This document shows positions 1 to 12,757 of a stretch of 64,000 nt of DNA, piece by piece; positions within the stretch are counted from its first letter, which is position 1; every line of letters starts with the position of its first letter. The notes under the pieces were generated by a model, which worked only from the letters and a program-made list of their open reading frames with translations, searched no databases and had not been told where the DNA came from. The DNA is from Spraguea lophii (lineage: Eukaryota > Microsporidia > Spragueidae). Made by a program: the position numbers and the translations under genes. The stretch is taken from positions 1 through 64,000 of the forward strand of contig LDOQ01000029.1 in the NCBI GenBank assembly GCA_001887945.1, in the 5' to 3' direction.

Positions 1-249
1 CTCGGCCAATACTATGCAACGAAAGAGGCTGGGAATTCCTTAAGAGCTGGAAGTGGGGGCGGCGACGCGCACCATACGCAAAACCCTAACACTCTGGAGC
101 ATAAGGTAAGATGAGATTAATGCATATCTGTAGTGAAACCAGTTAGTACAAGTTTAATGTCGCTCGAGGAACCGAAGGTCACAGACCATGGTAGGCCGCA
201 ACCGGCCAGGAAGCTTTGATAAATAAAAGTTTCATTCGTAAAAAAAAAA
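1..249 (+). mobile_element. SINE copy B, 3' half (cut by window start)
   Basis: This segment is nearly identical, by eye, to bases 58146-58396 of the full-length SINE. It differs by a 5-bp deletion (one of two tatgc units) and a handful of substitutions. It carries the GC-rich body (gggggcggcgacgcgcac), the AATAAA-like stretch before the end and the terminal attcgt followed by a run of A at 240-249. It lies against the integrase zinc-finger region of a Ty3/gypsy remnant, so it appears to have inserted into that element. The 5' half and target duplication are outside the window. Confidence 0.85.
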
Positions 250-469
250 CACATCTTTTTCGCGTCTGAATTGTTTTTGTTATTCCAGGATGTGAGAATA
301 TTGTATGCGTTACATCTAATATTTTATTAGATACCTTTTCTGATATTATTATTTTGTTTTCATTATTTGTTTTGTGGAAGATGTCTTTAACACAAATCGT
401 TCTATGTTTTTCAAATTCTGAGTTATATGTTGTGTGAGTTGAATATCTTTTAGTATTTTTCGTATCCAT
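250..469 (-). pseudogene. Gypsy integrase N-terminal zinc-binding fragment
   Basis: The open frame on the minus strand contains the His-His half of a retroviral-type HHCC finger (VTHTIFSHPGITKTIQTRKR), the integrase region immediately after RNase H in Ty3/gypsy polyproteins. The reading frame runs straight into the SINE, which supplies its artificial C-terminus. The Cys-Cys half and catalytic core are therefore lost or lie beyond the window start. Confidence 0.7.
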
Positions 470-3100
470 AATTGTGCTGTCTTAATTATCAATATAATAA
501 ATTCTACTAGACTGTCAGCCACTATGTTTTTATTTCCATTAATATGTTCTATCCGGTATTGGAACTCCTAAAAATGTTTTCCAGCGCTGTGGCCTTTTAT
601 TATTATGGTTTAGATTTGCTATTGTCTGATTGTCAGTAAAGACAGTTATAGACGTGTTCAATATGAGATTTCTAAAAACCTTAAAGTTTTATAAACGCAG
701 AAAACTCTTTTTCTATAGTTGTATAGTTCTTTTCTGATTTTGGTAGTTTATAGCTATAAGACCCCACTGCTTTTCGCCTTGTTTGAGGAATCACTTATGT
801 TTCTTCGGATGCATCGGTATATAATTGGAAAGAACTATTTATATTTGGATAAGATAGTAACGTCCTGTTATTTATTTCTTTTATTACGAATTCAACTGTT
901 ATCGTATCTACTGTGCATCATAATGTAGTTTTTTTATTGGTATCCTATGTTATGCGCTAAAAATCTTTTAGAGGATTCTGTATGAAAGGACGAAAATGAT
1001 TAAGTAATCAGGTATTTCTGTAGATGTTTACACATTTTTATTATCAGGATTTTAAATTACTTTATTCTGTCAGGGTCTGTTTTAATATCGTGTCTGATAA
1101 TAATTCTAGACCAAGATATGTTATCTTGAATTTTCAAAACCGAGTTTTACATTATTAATGGTGATCTTGTTTCCTTCAATATTTGGAACACTTCTTTAAT
1201 ATGTTTACAGTGCACCTCTTTATTCTGGAATGTATTAATATGTCATCTAAATACATCATTACGAATGGAAATGCCCCATTAGTCTATATAAAATCAGTTG
1301 AAATGTTCGCGATGCGTTATTACGTAAACCGAATGGCATTCTGATGAATTTATATGTTTCGTTTTCTATAAAAAAAACGGTATATTTAGTATGATTTGGA
1401 TTTATGAGAATTTGATAATAACCAGAGTTTAGGTTTATCTGAGAGAATGTTTTACTTCAAATTATTTGACCTACGTTATCATGTATCTTTGGTAGCAGGA
1501 AATTCATTTTCTTAATAATAACTTAAGTTTCCTGCAATCTAGTATTAATTTTGTGTTACGATTCTTTTTCTTGATTACGAACACAGGAGACGTATAATCA
1601 CTATTTGATTTCCTTATCACGTTTGTATTTACTAATTCTTTTAGGTGTTGCCTTAGTCTTCTACCAAGGGAACGGAATATTGATTCTGTTGAATAGGTAC
1701 TGATGAAGTAAATGGATATCTCGAATCCATCTTTGAATTGACCAATAGGAAATGATTTGGAAGGAAAAAGTAATGTTCAAGATCTTTAATTACTTCTATG
1801 TTGTTTCCTATTTTAATATTCCCAATTGTTACTTTGTCTTCTAATATCTTATTCAGGTTCGAATGTTTGTTAATATTTCGTATTCCATTCCTTGAATGTC
1901 GATTGTGTTTTCCTTTGATTTATTATTGCCTTGTTTTTATATAAAAAGTTTGTTCCTAAAATAATTCTTGGTCAACGTTACTTTCCGTTACTTCAAGCGT
2001 ATGTTTAAATATGATATCTTTACTCGCTTCTATTAAAATATTAGTCTCGATTTGTGTATTAATTTTTTGTGTGTGTTATTGGCAACCTTACTACTCTTAT
2101 GTCTCTTTTTAGTTGTTTTCATATCGGATAATTGTTTTAGTAATGCTGTCGTTATAAAGGAATATGGCAATCTGGTATCAATAATACTTATTGTTTTATA
2201 ATCATTGATTGTAAGATTGAGATACGGTTGAAATACATTATTATTGGTTATAAAATAATTTTTTGTGCCTATTTTTCCTTTACTTTCATTATTTTCTTTT
2301 TTTTTGATTTTTCAATCTTCTATATTCATTTGTGTTATAGCGTGTATTATTATGAAATGAACGTATTTCCTTGTTTCTTTTTGCTAGTATTATGTGTATG
2401 ATGACTTGACTTAATCTCTTTATTTCATTCATGATTCATTGTTTGTTTTGATAAGTCAATAATTTTTTATTCTATATTATTCACGCATTGATAGAATTTT
2501 GTGTATGTGTGGATCTTTGTTTTTAATTTTTCTAATTTCGAACGCTCATTAAGACCTGAATAAAAAACTTCTCCAATTGCAGTTGTTTAATGATTTATTC
2601 GATAACGCGCAATAACGACCATTTGACATATGACATTTATTTCCTCTACATAATTCTTAATCAAATAGAATCGATCTTGTTTGGTGCTGAAAAATCTTTG
2701 ATAACAGGCAAATGCGTGTTCGTTAGGATATTTCATTTAATGTAATAGGTTGAGTTGTTTGTCGAGAATGCTTTGCTCAGGAATTTTGGCAAGTATATCT
2801 AGTGGTATTAAATATCAGAAACACCAATGTCAGTATGAATGTCCCACTGGAGAGGTGTAATCATTTGCTTGAATTCTTCACGTCATTTCATTATATCTGA
2901 ATTTTCAATGCCTTGTAAGATGTTAATGGTCCTGGTAAAAATATAGTTATTATTTGGCACTGACACCTGATACGAACCACAGAGATCATTGATATAATGT
3001 CTGTTGTACCTGATGACAGTTCTGCATTTTTGATCAATAAATCTATAGATTGTTGCTCGACTTGTCGTAATTCTCTGGCAAAGTTCCAGATGAAACGCAC
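250..3100 (-). mobile_element. Decayed Ty3/gypsy LTR-retrotransposon (gag-pol remnant)
   Basis: Read on the minus strand, conserved pol motifs appear in the correct gypsy order but in shifting frames with stops. A possible protease core (IIDTRLPYS) lies near 2130-2190. Reverse transcriptase is shown by FSQINLNSGYYQI near 1405-1450, MPFGLRNNASRTFQ near 1295-1345 and the catalytic YLDD near 1233-1260. RNase H is shown by FTDNQTIANL near 610-650 and its typical end EHINGNKNIVADSL near 515-565. An integrase zinc-binding segment (VTHTIFSHPGITKTI) lies near 255-330. The order PR-RT-RH-IN identifies Ty3/gypsy. The region 2200-3100 is probably gag and is barely recognisable. The expected Asp of the first RT motif reads as Asn. 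No LTRs were found. The integrase is interrupted by SINE copy B. Confidence 0.85.
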
Positions 3101-6100
3101 CTGGTAAAAATAAATAACGTTTTAAATGAATTAATTTTATTTGATGATTCTCCTTGCCCTTCGATTTTCGTATAATTCATATTGTTATTTGTGTATCCCA
3201 TCTTTATGGTATTTTTTGTTATATTTATAAGTTGATCTTTGGTTTGAAAAAGAATCGACTTTGGGAAATATGTTTTTTAAAAAAAATAAAAGATGTTAGA
3301 AGATTTTTGAGTATTCTGGAAATACTTTGTAAAAATAATGTTTCTAAATATAAAAGTGTTTCATCTGCAATTTTATTTAAACAAAAAAATAATAAAATAA
3401 TTTCGATTGTACGGTTCATTATGTTTCAAATATATTTAAAATTATTATTACTACCCGTAATCTAACATATAAGTTATATTAACCTATGTATTATCCAATT
3501 TTTTATTATAATTATTTGCTATATTTGAATTTCTTGTATATTCGTTGTTCTTATTGAGAAAATCACAATCTTCAATAACATCCTCTTTCCATTTTATATT
3601 GTAATATTATTACTAATTTCATTGTATATTTCATTTACATCTCTATGCGAATATGTATGAATATCTTCGATATATTGTTTTTTTAAAAATTTAAATATAA
3701 TCTGGGTTATATTTCAACTGTTTTTATTAGTTCTCTTAACAAAAATCTTATCGCTCAATATTTAAATTTTATTTAATTTCTTTTTACATTTACCTTTACG
3801 TTATTGTTTAAAATATCGAATGAAATTGTATTGGGTTTTAAATCAATAAAAGTTGATATTCTTATTTGATTCCATCTTTATATTATTTGCGATTGGTAAA
3901 TAATCATCATGAAAATTTATTCATTATTTTTAAATTATTATTATAGATGCTTATCTTTTTATATATTTTTTTAAAAAATAATTACTTTAATAATATAACA
4001 AATTTAATTATATGCCAAGTATTTTAAACATTCGAAACATCACTGTTTTTTGACAAAATATAATTTATAAATATGGGTCCTCTTGAATAAAAAAATATAA
4101 AAGTTAATAATATAAAGTTAATAATAATTATGCATTTTTTGTTTTTCTTCCATGGGGTGGAAAATGGAACAGGACTTGTTTCGGACACTCGATTTTATAC
4201 AAAATATTGCATTATACCTATAAATAAGTATCAGTTATTAAATAAATAATGGGATTCAAGGATAACATAGTACTAAAACGTTGTGATGTTTGACGGCCAC
4301 TCTTCTCATATTATTATATGCCAAACTTCCATGTTATTTATAGTTCTTGATGCGTTTTATTTTGTTCTCAGATTCATGTTCCCAAACTTTATATTAAAAC
4401 ATTCGTAAACATATGCTCCTTTAAAATATTTGAAGAAATTATTAACTTAAACTGTATTGAATTAACTTATAATCTCTTTTATTAAACCCAAATAATTACT
4501 TATGATATCATCGATTACAAAAAATGTTAAGAAAATTGTTTTTTATGAGATTTATATAATTTCATTATTTAAATAAATGTTTTTCAAAATATTTTAACCT
4601 ATTCTCCTCCACAAAAATTGTACAGAATGAAAATAATATCCATATAATTAGAATCGGAGAAACTTTTGTATTGAATTACATAATCGATTTCGAAATTTAT
4701 AATAATATTCTTAGGCTTCAAACTGAATAACCAACAACATTTTCTAAAAACTTTTTTATATGTTTCCCACCCTCTTACTTTCGTAATTATATCAATAAAA
4801 GAGAATTTCTAACAAAAATATGGGTATGAACAATTAGTATTTGATATTAAGAAGATAATGTTATTTTAAATTTATTTTATAAATTCCGAAAAAAATATAA
4901 ATTACTTGTTATAACTTAAAAACTGATATTATTTCTATCCTTTTTTCGAAATTTCTGGAGTATCATAGGGAGACACTGGATTATATCTCATTATTTGTAT
5001 TTTGTATTCTATTTACTTGGTGAACCCCTGAGAGTCGAAAAGGAAGCCGCCTTCCTCCTTTCTTATTATCTGTCATTTTGTTTGATATGATATTGATTGT
5101 CTATCATCTGAACTCTCTATTTTTTCTTTAATTGACTTTATAAATCTTATTTTTTTAATTTTATTTCTCCTATCATGTAATATTATATGAGGTTTTGTAT
5201 CTACAACATAATCCTCACTGTTAATATATATGTCGTTTTTACATGGCCTTCTTTGATAATGTTAATATTGAAGAATACCAGACAGATTATCTTTATTATA
5301 AATATTGCTATTATAAATTATAAATTTGTTTTTCCCGCACTTTTTTGTTTTTTAAGTATATCTATTAAAATAATTTTTGTATAAAAACAATATCTTCTCA
5401 ATATATAATGCTATGTTGATAGGTTTTTACAAAAATATATAATTTATCAATTTATAACTGAAGATTTGTATAAAAACGCAAAAAAAATAAATTTATATAC
5501 CAAAAAAAGGATACACTAAGTTTATGTTGTATATTTATTTAAAAAGTTTTCAATTAAAATTAAGTATTTCGTTTGTGTCGAAATGTTCGCCAATCCTGTT
5601 AAGCAATGCTTATACATGTTTTGGTATTATAAGAAAATGCCTGTTGGAAACCACGATACTAAATAAAGCTTCTATGGCTGCATCGAAGAAACAGAATTTC
5701 GTTTATTGAAAAATAAATATGTCAAACCTAGGTCATTGTTACGTTATATTTAACAAAATGGATATGATAATAAAAAATAAAGGGGCTTAGACTATTTTAT
5801 TCTTGATTAATCATTAAAATTTCATGAATAAAGTTATTTACAAATATTTTTTAGAAATAAGTCAATTGAAAAATTCGGTTTTGGCTTTAACGAATATAAA
5901 TTAAAATTATAATTTAAAATTAATATTCGAATAAAAATTTTATAAATTATCTTTATCGTATTGTTTTGAGCAAAGTTTAAAGGAAATTATTATTAAAATA
6001 TGTATTCATGGATTTAATATTTCGCTGAATATATTTAATGATTTTTATTGTTTCAACACAAACACATTATAAGTGGCTACTTCTTTTATTTATGTAAAGC

Positions 6101-8039
6101 AAATACAATATTTACATGACAGAAATAATGTTTATTTTTTTCAAAATATAAAAGTTTACTCCATAATGCTTCAAAGTTATTTGTGTTTTATATCTGTAAA
6201 ATTTTAAAGAACGAAAATATCTTTTAATAAATGTTTTAATAAAATTATATTTTATAAGTAATATTTATTTTCCATTGGTTTGAACATTGGGTATTAATTC
6301 TTTGATGAATTTCGGGCATTTATATCACAAAAAAACTTTATCTTGAATAACTTATTAAACCGGATTTCACATGAATTAACAATCCAGAAATATAAAGCGT
6401 TTTAATTATGGGATTAAAAATTTTTAAATCAATAGTAATGTAATTTAAGATGTTATTTTTTTCATTCCTAAACAATTTTTTCACTTAAAATTTATTTATT
6501 ATTACTAAGTTTACATTTCTTATATTATCATTTTAAAAAAAATGTATTCTCTCTTCTTAGAGATAATATAATATTTAAAAAACGTGTAATAAATTTATGA
6601 ATTATTAAAATAAGTTTATTTTGTTATATAAATATGTAAAACAAATTATCAAACTTCTTAATGACCATTCAAAACCAAAACGATGGAATATATAATATTA
6701 CGTTTTTTTATAACAATTCAATGTGACATCTTAAATAATTTATTATTTATTCAAAATGATTTTAAATTTATTTCATAATTTATAATACATTTAAACCCTA
6801 TATATTTGGTATTATAATTAAATAAATATGTAAGTTTTATATTTGATGTAGGTTGGATAAAATTTTATGAAAAAATATAATGAATAATTTTATGTATATT
6901 CAGACAAAAAGTATATTTTATTGATTAATGATAAATAATTATATGACATACGTAAATTTATGAAAATAAATATAAATATATCATGTAGAGATATAAAGGC
7001 AGATAATAAGATATTATTCATAATTAATTATTGTAATAAAATATTTATAAAAACTATAAGCTGAGTGAAAACATTGCAATAAATAAATATATGATAAAAA
7101 TTTAAAAGCTGGTTTTGTTTTAAAACATGGGATTTAATAAATCTACAAAAGGATATTTTTAATTATTTAGAACAACTTTTACATTTCTATCAATAATGCC
7201 TATATCTTGAAAATAAAGAAATATACAAATGCAGAATAATACGTACAAGTAAAAAACAGTTTAGGAAATTTAATGGATTAAACAAATGCTGTCTCTCAAG
7301 TATATGTTCGTTATTCAAAAAAACGAAAACATTGTTATCATGGGTCATTACGTATTGTCAGTTTATTCCAAAATTTCATAAATGTAGGGAACGAATTTAA
7401 TAGAAATAACACAAAAGTTATTTAAAAAATATAATTTTTTAAAATATACGATAAATATATAAGGATGTTAATAAAATTTGTCTAATAATATAAACTTATT
7501 ATTTTGAAGCCATGGTCAAAGTGGACATATAAATTTATAATATATATTTTTAATCTTTCGGCTCATAATACGTATATTATTATGAACAAGATAAAAATAA
7601 ATTCACAGTTATCTAGGTAATTTAAATTTAGAACATAAATTATTGTGCCATTATTAGGAAATATAAAAGAAAAAATGTATTGTTAAAAAGATATCTAAAA
7701 GAAATCACTATGTATCATGTGCCCACGAATTAATAATAAAAACACCCTATATCGTTCTATGTGTAATATATATTTATATCCTAATATATGATTTTAAGAT
7801 TATGATTAAGAAAATAATTCTGATAAAAGCAATTTTAATAAAATATTTAATGATTTTATTTTGAAAAAATTAGCTGTAATATATTATTGAATGTACAATA
7901 AGCCTAACGGGTATTATGTTTTGTTCATTAACCTATTCTTATTGCTAATCTGATATTTCAAACGAGATACAATCTTTTCAATATTGTTGGTATGTCCATA
8001 TTCTTTATTAATAAATTCATTTGATTGTTATTCATATTA
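3101..8039. other. Gene-free AT-rich stretch
   Basis: About 4.9 kb with only short chance ORFs, frequent stops in all frames and long A/T runs. I recognise no protein motif, RNA gene or repeat here. The only compositional outlier is a short GC-richer island near 4970-5075 with a small hairpin (GGAAG ccgc CTTCC near 5042-5055). It may hold transposon remains too old to read. Confidence 0.6.
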
Positions 8040-8640
8040 TGTGATAAATTAAGATTATTTGATTCAAGAGAATAATCATATAACAATTTGTTCTTAACAT
8101 ATCCAATCGATATCAACGGTTCTAAAACACCTGTTAAAATTGATATTTAATGATTTGTAACCTTTACCTCGAAGAAGTTTTCTATAATGTATTATCAGTA
8201 TCTCTTAATATCTACATTGTATCTCTAACTGAATTTTCGATAACAATTAGATCCCAAGTATTCCTCTTTTATTTATAACCAAACCTTATATTTTAACAAC
8301 TATATTTGGACCACCCGTGTTTATTTGGTTGTTTCGTATATATTCCGCAGACATTCACCCAATTCCTTTCTGTATTTATCCGAGTTTTATCAACTGTCTC
8401 AAACGACAAATTAAAATGATGGTAATTGCAATCCAATAAAAAATAAAAAATTTAATACCTTAATCAACGTCATATTAATATTATAAATGTGCCTTTTATG
8501 TCGATGTGAACCATCAGAACAATATTTTATCTTGTAACAATTATTTTCACTACAGACATCGAGTTGATAATAAATATATAAATCATATATTTTTTTACCA
8601 TGAAAACATCATCAGCACACAAAAACTCCAAGAGATCATT
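8040..8640 (-). pseudogene. Merlin-type transposase remnant
   Basis: Read on the minus strand, a line of residues including TGGPNIVVKI-stop-GLVINKRG near 8240-8320 matches the first catalytic block of Merlin/IS1595 transposases in this window (GGxxxxVEIDESxFxKRKYNxG), with Glu to Lys and Asp to stop changes. Upstream (8450-8600) there are scattered Cys residues where the zinc ribbon should be. No inverted repeats were identified. Heavily decayed, so the assignment rests mainly on the one block. Confidence 0.45.
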
Positions 8641-9734
8641 AAAATTGTGAAAAATTGACATTGTTAATATATATATCGACAAAAAAACAAGGTTCCATTT
8701 TTATTTATCTTAAATTATTTACCCATCAAGTTTCTGAAGCAGATTCAGCCTTTAAAAAAAGTATATGAAAAATTATATATAGAAATTATTATAAGGGGAA
8801 AGTTGTATATTGTATAATTACATTTTATAAACAAGAATTGACAATAATTAAAAAATAAAAACGTAAAAACGAAAGTTTATCTTAACCTACAATTCATTAT
8901 CGAGGATTATAATGGTAATACTAATGTACTGGTAAGACCTCGGACAGGATCCACATTTAATCTAAAAAGATTAAGTAATAAAAGTAGGATCGAAATAAAA
9001 TGTTTATATCATAGAAATAATTTTATACGATTGTTTTATTTTGTGGAAATATGAAAATAAAAAAAGATATCGAAAGATATTTTTTTGGGAAATTTAGTTT
9101 TAATTCTAATAAAAAATAACCATAAAAAAAATTGTTAGATGAAATAAAAAAAAACATATATCGATAATTCGAGTCCAGATATATTATAGCCATTATATAT
9201 CAAAAAAATGTAATAATAAAATAAAGTAAGTCATTGTTATATGGTCTGTAAAAATTATGATAATTGTGGTGAATATTATTGAAAAAAATTAACAATAAAA
9301 ATTTAAAATAATTTTTACCCCATGATATTTTATTCGACGTCATTTTTTTAAAAAAAAAATTTAGATGGTATCTCTAGATATCATTAATCTATTGGAATTA
9401 AATGATAAGCAATCATGTAAGATTGCCCATTCTTCGAAACCAACATCGTCATTCAGAATAGAAATGTAATTCTTATATCAATGTTGTTTTTATTTATAAA
9501 CTTGTTTTCTACTACAACTTTAAATATAAAATTTTTAATAACAATGAATATTAATATTCTCAAAATAATATTATAAAGTTTTTCGATATAATTTGTACAA
9601 TTTTTCAATCAAATTCGTATAGTTTAAAAATTATGGATTATGGTAAAAAAAAATATAATTTATAAAATATATATGTAAAAAATCACTTTATTAGAATAAA
9701 TAATTTATTCGTGTATAATTACATTGTTCCTACA
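8641..9734. other. Gene-free AT-rich stretch
   Basis: About 1.1 kb of A/T-rich sequence with no ORF above background and no motif I recognise. Confidence 0.5.
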
Positions 9735-10743
9735 CCTTGGTAAATACCTCAACGTTTTTTTTTAAAAATTATGTTAGAACATCTGATGTTATGCAATTAA
9801 AGTTTCATCAACATGTTTAAACAGTTTTTCTCGCGTGTTTATTATCATTCTTCCAATAATGTTTTTGCATTTACTAAAACAATTCTCTATTATGTTTAAA
9901 ACGGAGAATATGGTGGAAAATACAAAATCGAAAGATTAAGTTTTGAAATTAAATCGACAACACACTATAATGATGTATTCTGGCGTTGTCAAGAACATAT
10001 ATTGGATTATTAATTCCTTTAGCAACAGTAATAATATGCAAATCTCTTAAAAAATCTTTAAAATCAATACCATTTACACTGTTAATGGTATTTTTATAGT
10101 GTATTACAATATTCTTATTTACAATCGTTATAAAACTGTAACTTTTTGATCTTGCACCTCCAACTTCGACATATGCAGATTTGCCAATAATTGCTCTATC
10201 ACGTTTAATTCTGGTCGCAAAAGAAAATCTTATTTCACCTATAAATATGAATGATTCTGATGCATTTTTATATGATAAGCGTGTAAATTTTTCTTCGTAT
10301 TCTCTACGTTTTTCAATTGTTGTGTCAGTATTTCGATTCACTAGAACAGTGGTTCGTGATTTTAACGAAAAACGTGGGTTTTTTAGGTTTCGGAAAATCA
10401 TAAATGTTGAAACAGATATTAAAAACCCTTCATTCACCTTCTCTGTTGTTTTTTTAATAGTGATTATTGGGTTGCCATCAACAATGTCAGATATAAATGT
10501 TCTTTCGACATCACCAAGTTTAGACCTTTTATCCCCGCCTCTTTCTTCAACCGATAAAACCCCTTTATTATTAAATTTTTGAATAATAGACTGGATAGTA
10601 GATTTAGCCAATCCCACTTTCTCGCCTATTTTGTTATAAGACATACCTTTATTATGTAAAAAAAGGATTTGTTCTCTTGTCTCAATTTCATTTTGTTGTA
10701 TTTTTTCATTCATTAAGGTCGTACGAATTTGATGGTAAACCAT
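9735..10743 (-). pseudogene. Tc1/mariner-IS630-like transposase pseudogene
   Basis: The main open frame (10743 to 9949, 264 aa) has an N-terminal helix-turn-helix (GMSYNKIGEKVGLAKSTIQSI, about residues 33-53) followed by a DDE-superfamily domain. The second catalytic block reads VLDNARIHHY (about residues 249-258). After that the frame is lost, but in shifted frames the protein continues as LSILYFPPYSP and then NIIENCFSKCKNII near 9845-9905. The latter contains the third catalytic acid (E of IEN). At least two frameshifts therefore separate the HTH/first half from the third catalytic block. The position where the first Asp is expected reads FIGEIRFS (Gly). A second copy at 16.7-18.9 kb shares the same change. 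No convincing terminal inverted repeats were found. Confidence 0.85.
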
Positions 10744-10914
10744 ATATATTGATATGTTATTTCATCAATAATATTTACCATTGTCTTATATTTCGGTATA
10801 ACATTACAGATATTAAGCTTTTTTTATTGAAAGATTTAATCTTTCAATTTGACTCAGTGACTCTGGATGATGTGGGAGACCGAATATATGTCTTATATTA
10901 TATTCTCATATTAA

Positions 10915-11265
10915 GAGTTTAATCTATTGTTAAATTCCTTACCATTATCAGTGTGTATTTATTTGGGAACAATACATCTTAGAAAAAGGTTTCCTATGTG
11001 AATATATACTTCTTCGGCAGCTTTATTAATACACGAAAAACATTATGCAAATTTTGTTGCACAATCAATCATTGTTAGAATATATTTAAAGTTATTATTA
11101 TCAGATTGATAATTTACATATATGTTATATCTAATCGAATTCTATCGAGTTTTTGTATAATAATGATGTATTATATGAATACTTGATCGATATGTGTATC
11201 ACGTGTACCACAAATAGAACAATTATCCAAGACAACTTTTAAATCGTTATTTTTATATTATAGAA
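10915..11265 (-). pseudogene. rve-superfamily integrase fragment
   Basis: On the minus strand the sequence reads, in changing frames, DNCSICGTRDTHID (a Cys-x2-Cys just before the core, near 11200-11235), YILTMIDCATKFA (first Asp block near 11050-11085) and IHTDNGKEFNN (second Asp block near 10925-10955). The spacing and the TDNGKEF signature match retroviral-type integrase cores, as in Ty3/gypsy or the integrase-like transposases. The third acidic residue was not located and many stops intervene. It could be a second gypsy copy or a Ginger/KRBA2-like element; I cannot distinguish them. Confidence 0.6.
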
Positions 11266-11522
11266 TCTATTTTATATTTCATTAAAAATTGAATTTATAC
11301 TTTATGGCAATTTTCATCGACTTTCTCAATACACTCTTCTTTTAATCCAACAATATTTTCCGAAATATATTCCTGAGGATGATTAGTTGTTTTTATAAAA
11401 ATTTTATAATTCAATAATAACATTTTATCTGCTTTTATTTTAAATTTCTTTTTTTGGTTTTTGTTAAAATCAATTGGATATACTCCTGTTCTTAAATATA
11501 TAACGAAACCATTATATTATTC

Positions 11523-12584
11523 GGCCCTCTTTAAGAATCATTATTTTTAAAATAAAAAAAGATTAAAAAAGAAATTATTCAAACCCAAAGTTTTTAATTA
11601 AAATTATAATTGGATTAATCGTTTTAGGTTTGTTATGAGACCAAATAAAATAAGTTAAGTATTCATAAACAAGCTCTTTAGAAACTCCATATTTTCTTCT
11701 TAAATATGCTTTTGCATGTGAGAAAAATCCTTCAATAGTATTTGTATGTATACTAGGATTACTTGCATCCACATAAGATACGGAATGATTTATTGTGTAA
11801 TGCTCCATGTTTTCCATCCTTGATAAAACGGAAGAATAAGCTCTCCATTCATCAGAAATTATAAGGTATATGGTTTTATATTGTTTATGATTATCTGATG
11901 AATTGTATTGGAAACCCTTGTGTCTACATGTACTACGAATGAATTGTTTGTCCCCCTTCTATACCTGCAACATACCAATTTCCATTTTTTATTATTCCTA
12001 TTTATATTTTCTTTTAAAAAGAAGCTTTCGTCTATTTCCACTACGGTTGGATATCCCAAATCATCTAAACCTCCAATTTTACTATCTTCTCCTGCTATGC
12101 TTTCTATGCATAAATGTCTTAATTTTTCCACAAGAGAAGATACTGTACTTTCAGATATATTTAAATCGTTTGCATCGTAACTTGTTTTATTCCACAAGCT
12201 ATTTTATATAAAACTTTAATTATTTTAGCAATGCTTAGATTACTATTTGAAAAAAAGTATTATTTCGTATACTTTCTGTTCTTTTGCAAGGTTTACATTT
12301 CCAAAAATAACCATCAAGTATTTGTTTATTTTTTATTATGGACATTTTTAACTCACATATCTTACAATCTATTTGGTTTTTTAATATTTTGCATTTTACA
12401 GCAAATAGAATAGAGTTTTCAACGGTACATATATTAGAATATAAGTTTTCTTCCGATAAATCTAAATTACAAATTTCTTCATCGTTATATAATGTGTTTT
12501 CGTTAATCCATTGATATCTAACACGTTTACTCATTATTAAGGAATAATGATCTTTTTTAAAAACAATGATTCTTAAAGAGCGCC
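11523..12584 (-). mobile_element. Merlin element 1 (TIRs and target duplication visible)
   Basis: Both ends can be defined. The left end GGCCCTCTTTAAGAATCATT (11523-11542) and the reverse complement of the right end (12565-12584, GGCGCTCTTTAAGAATCATT) match in 19 of 20 bases, and the similarity extends further with small gaps. Flanking 8-mers are tattattc (11515-11522) and tattcttc (12585-12592), a 7/8 match, as expected for the 8-9 bp target duplications of Merlin. The element is 1062 bp and contains one frameshifted transposase gene on the minus strand. Confidence 0.88.
11575..12534 (-). pseudogene. Merlin (IS1595/ISXO2-like DDE) transposase, frameshifted
   Basis: Three consecutive open frames on the minus strand make one protein broken by two frame changes. 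12534-12235 holds a zinc ribbon (KCKILKNQIDCKICELK and a later WKCKPCKR). 12197-11859 has the first DDE block (YPTVVEIDESFF) and a short segment VVHVDTRVSNTIHQII. Between the frames, near 11830-11860, the second Asp block reads IISDEWRAYSSVL in a shifted frame. 11817-11575 carries the third block (IHTNTIEGFFSHAKAYLRRKYG). All three catalytic blocks remain recognisable, so this is a fairly recent copy. The element acts by cut-and-paste transposition in the nucleus. Confidence 0.88.
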
Positions 12585-12757
12585 TATTCTTCTTCTGTTT
12601 TTATTTTTATTAAATCTGACGTGATGATTTTTTTAAAAAAAGAAGTTTACACGGGGTGATAACAGAATAATGACCTCAGAAAAAATTAAAAATTTTTGAT
12701 AAAATAAAATTTATTCTATTAATTTATTCTTAACATATTTTAAAACATATAGAAGCT

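Noticed and set aside
5020..5075. Short GC-richer island with hairpin as an LTR end or RNA gene
   Set aside because: The stem is only 5-6 bp, no second copy was seen in the window, and no gypsy boundary lies next to it.
5524..5709. 61-codon plus-strand ORF in the gene-free region
   Set aside because: No motif, no start signal, no neighbouring evidence; length is within chance expectation for this region.
3101..9734. CRISPR arrays or bacterial-type operons
   Set aside because: No regularly spaced direct repeats were seen, and the genes in the window are eukaryotic.
10181..10582. 133-codon plus-strand ORF
   Set aside because: Shadow of the minus-strand Tc1-like transposase, which has recognisable HTH and catalytic blocks.
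11903..12211. Plus-strand ORFs of 102 and 90 codons
   Set aside because: Antisense of Merlin element 1 transposase.
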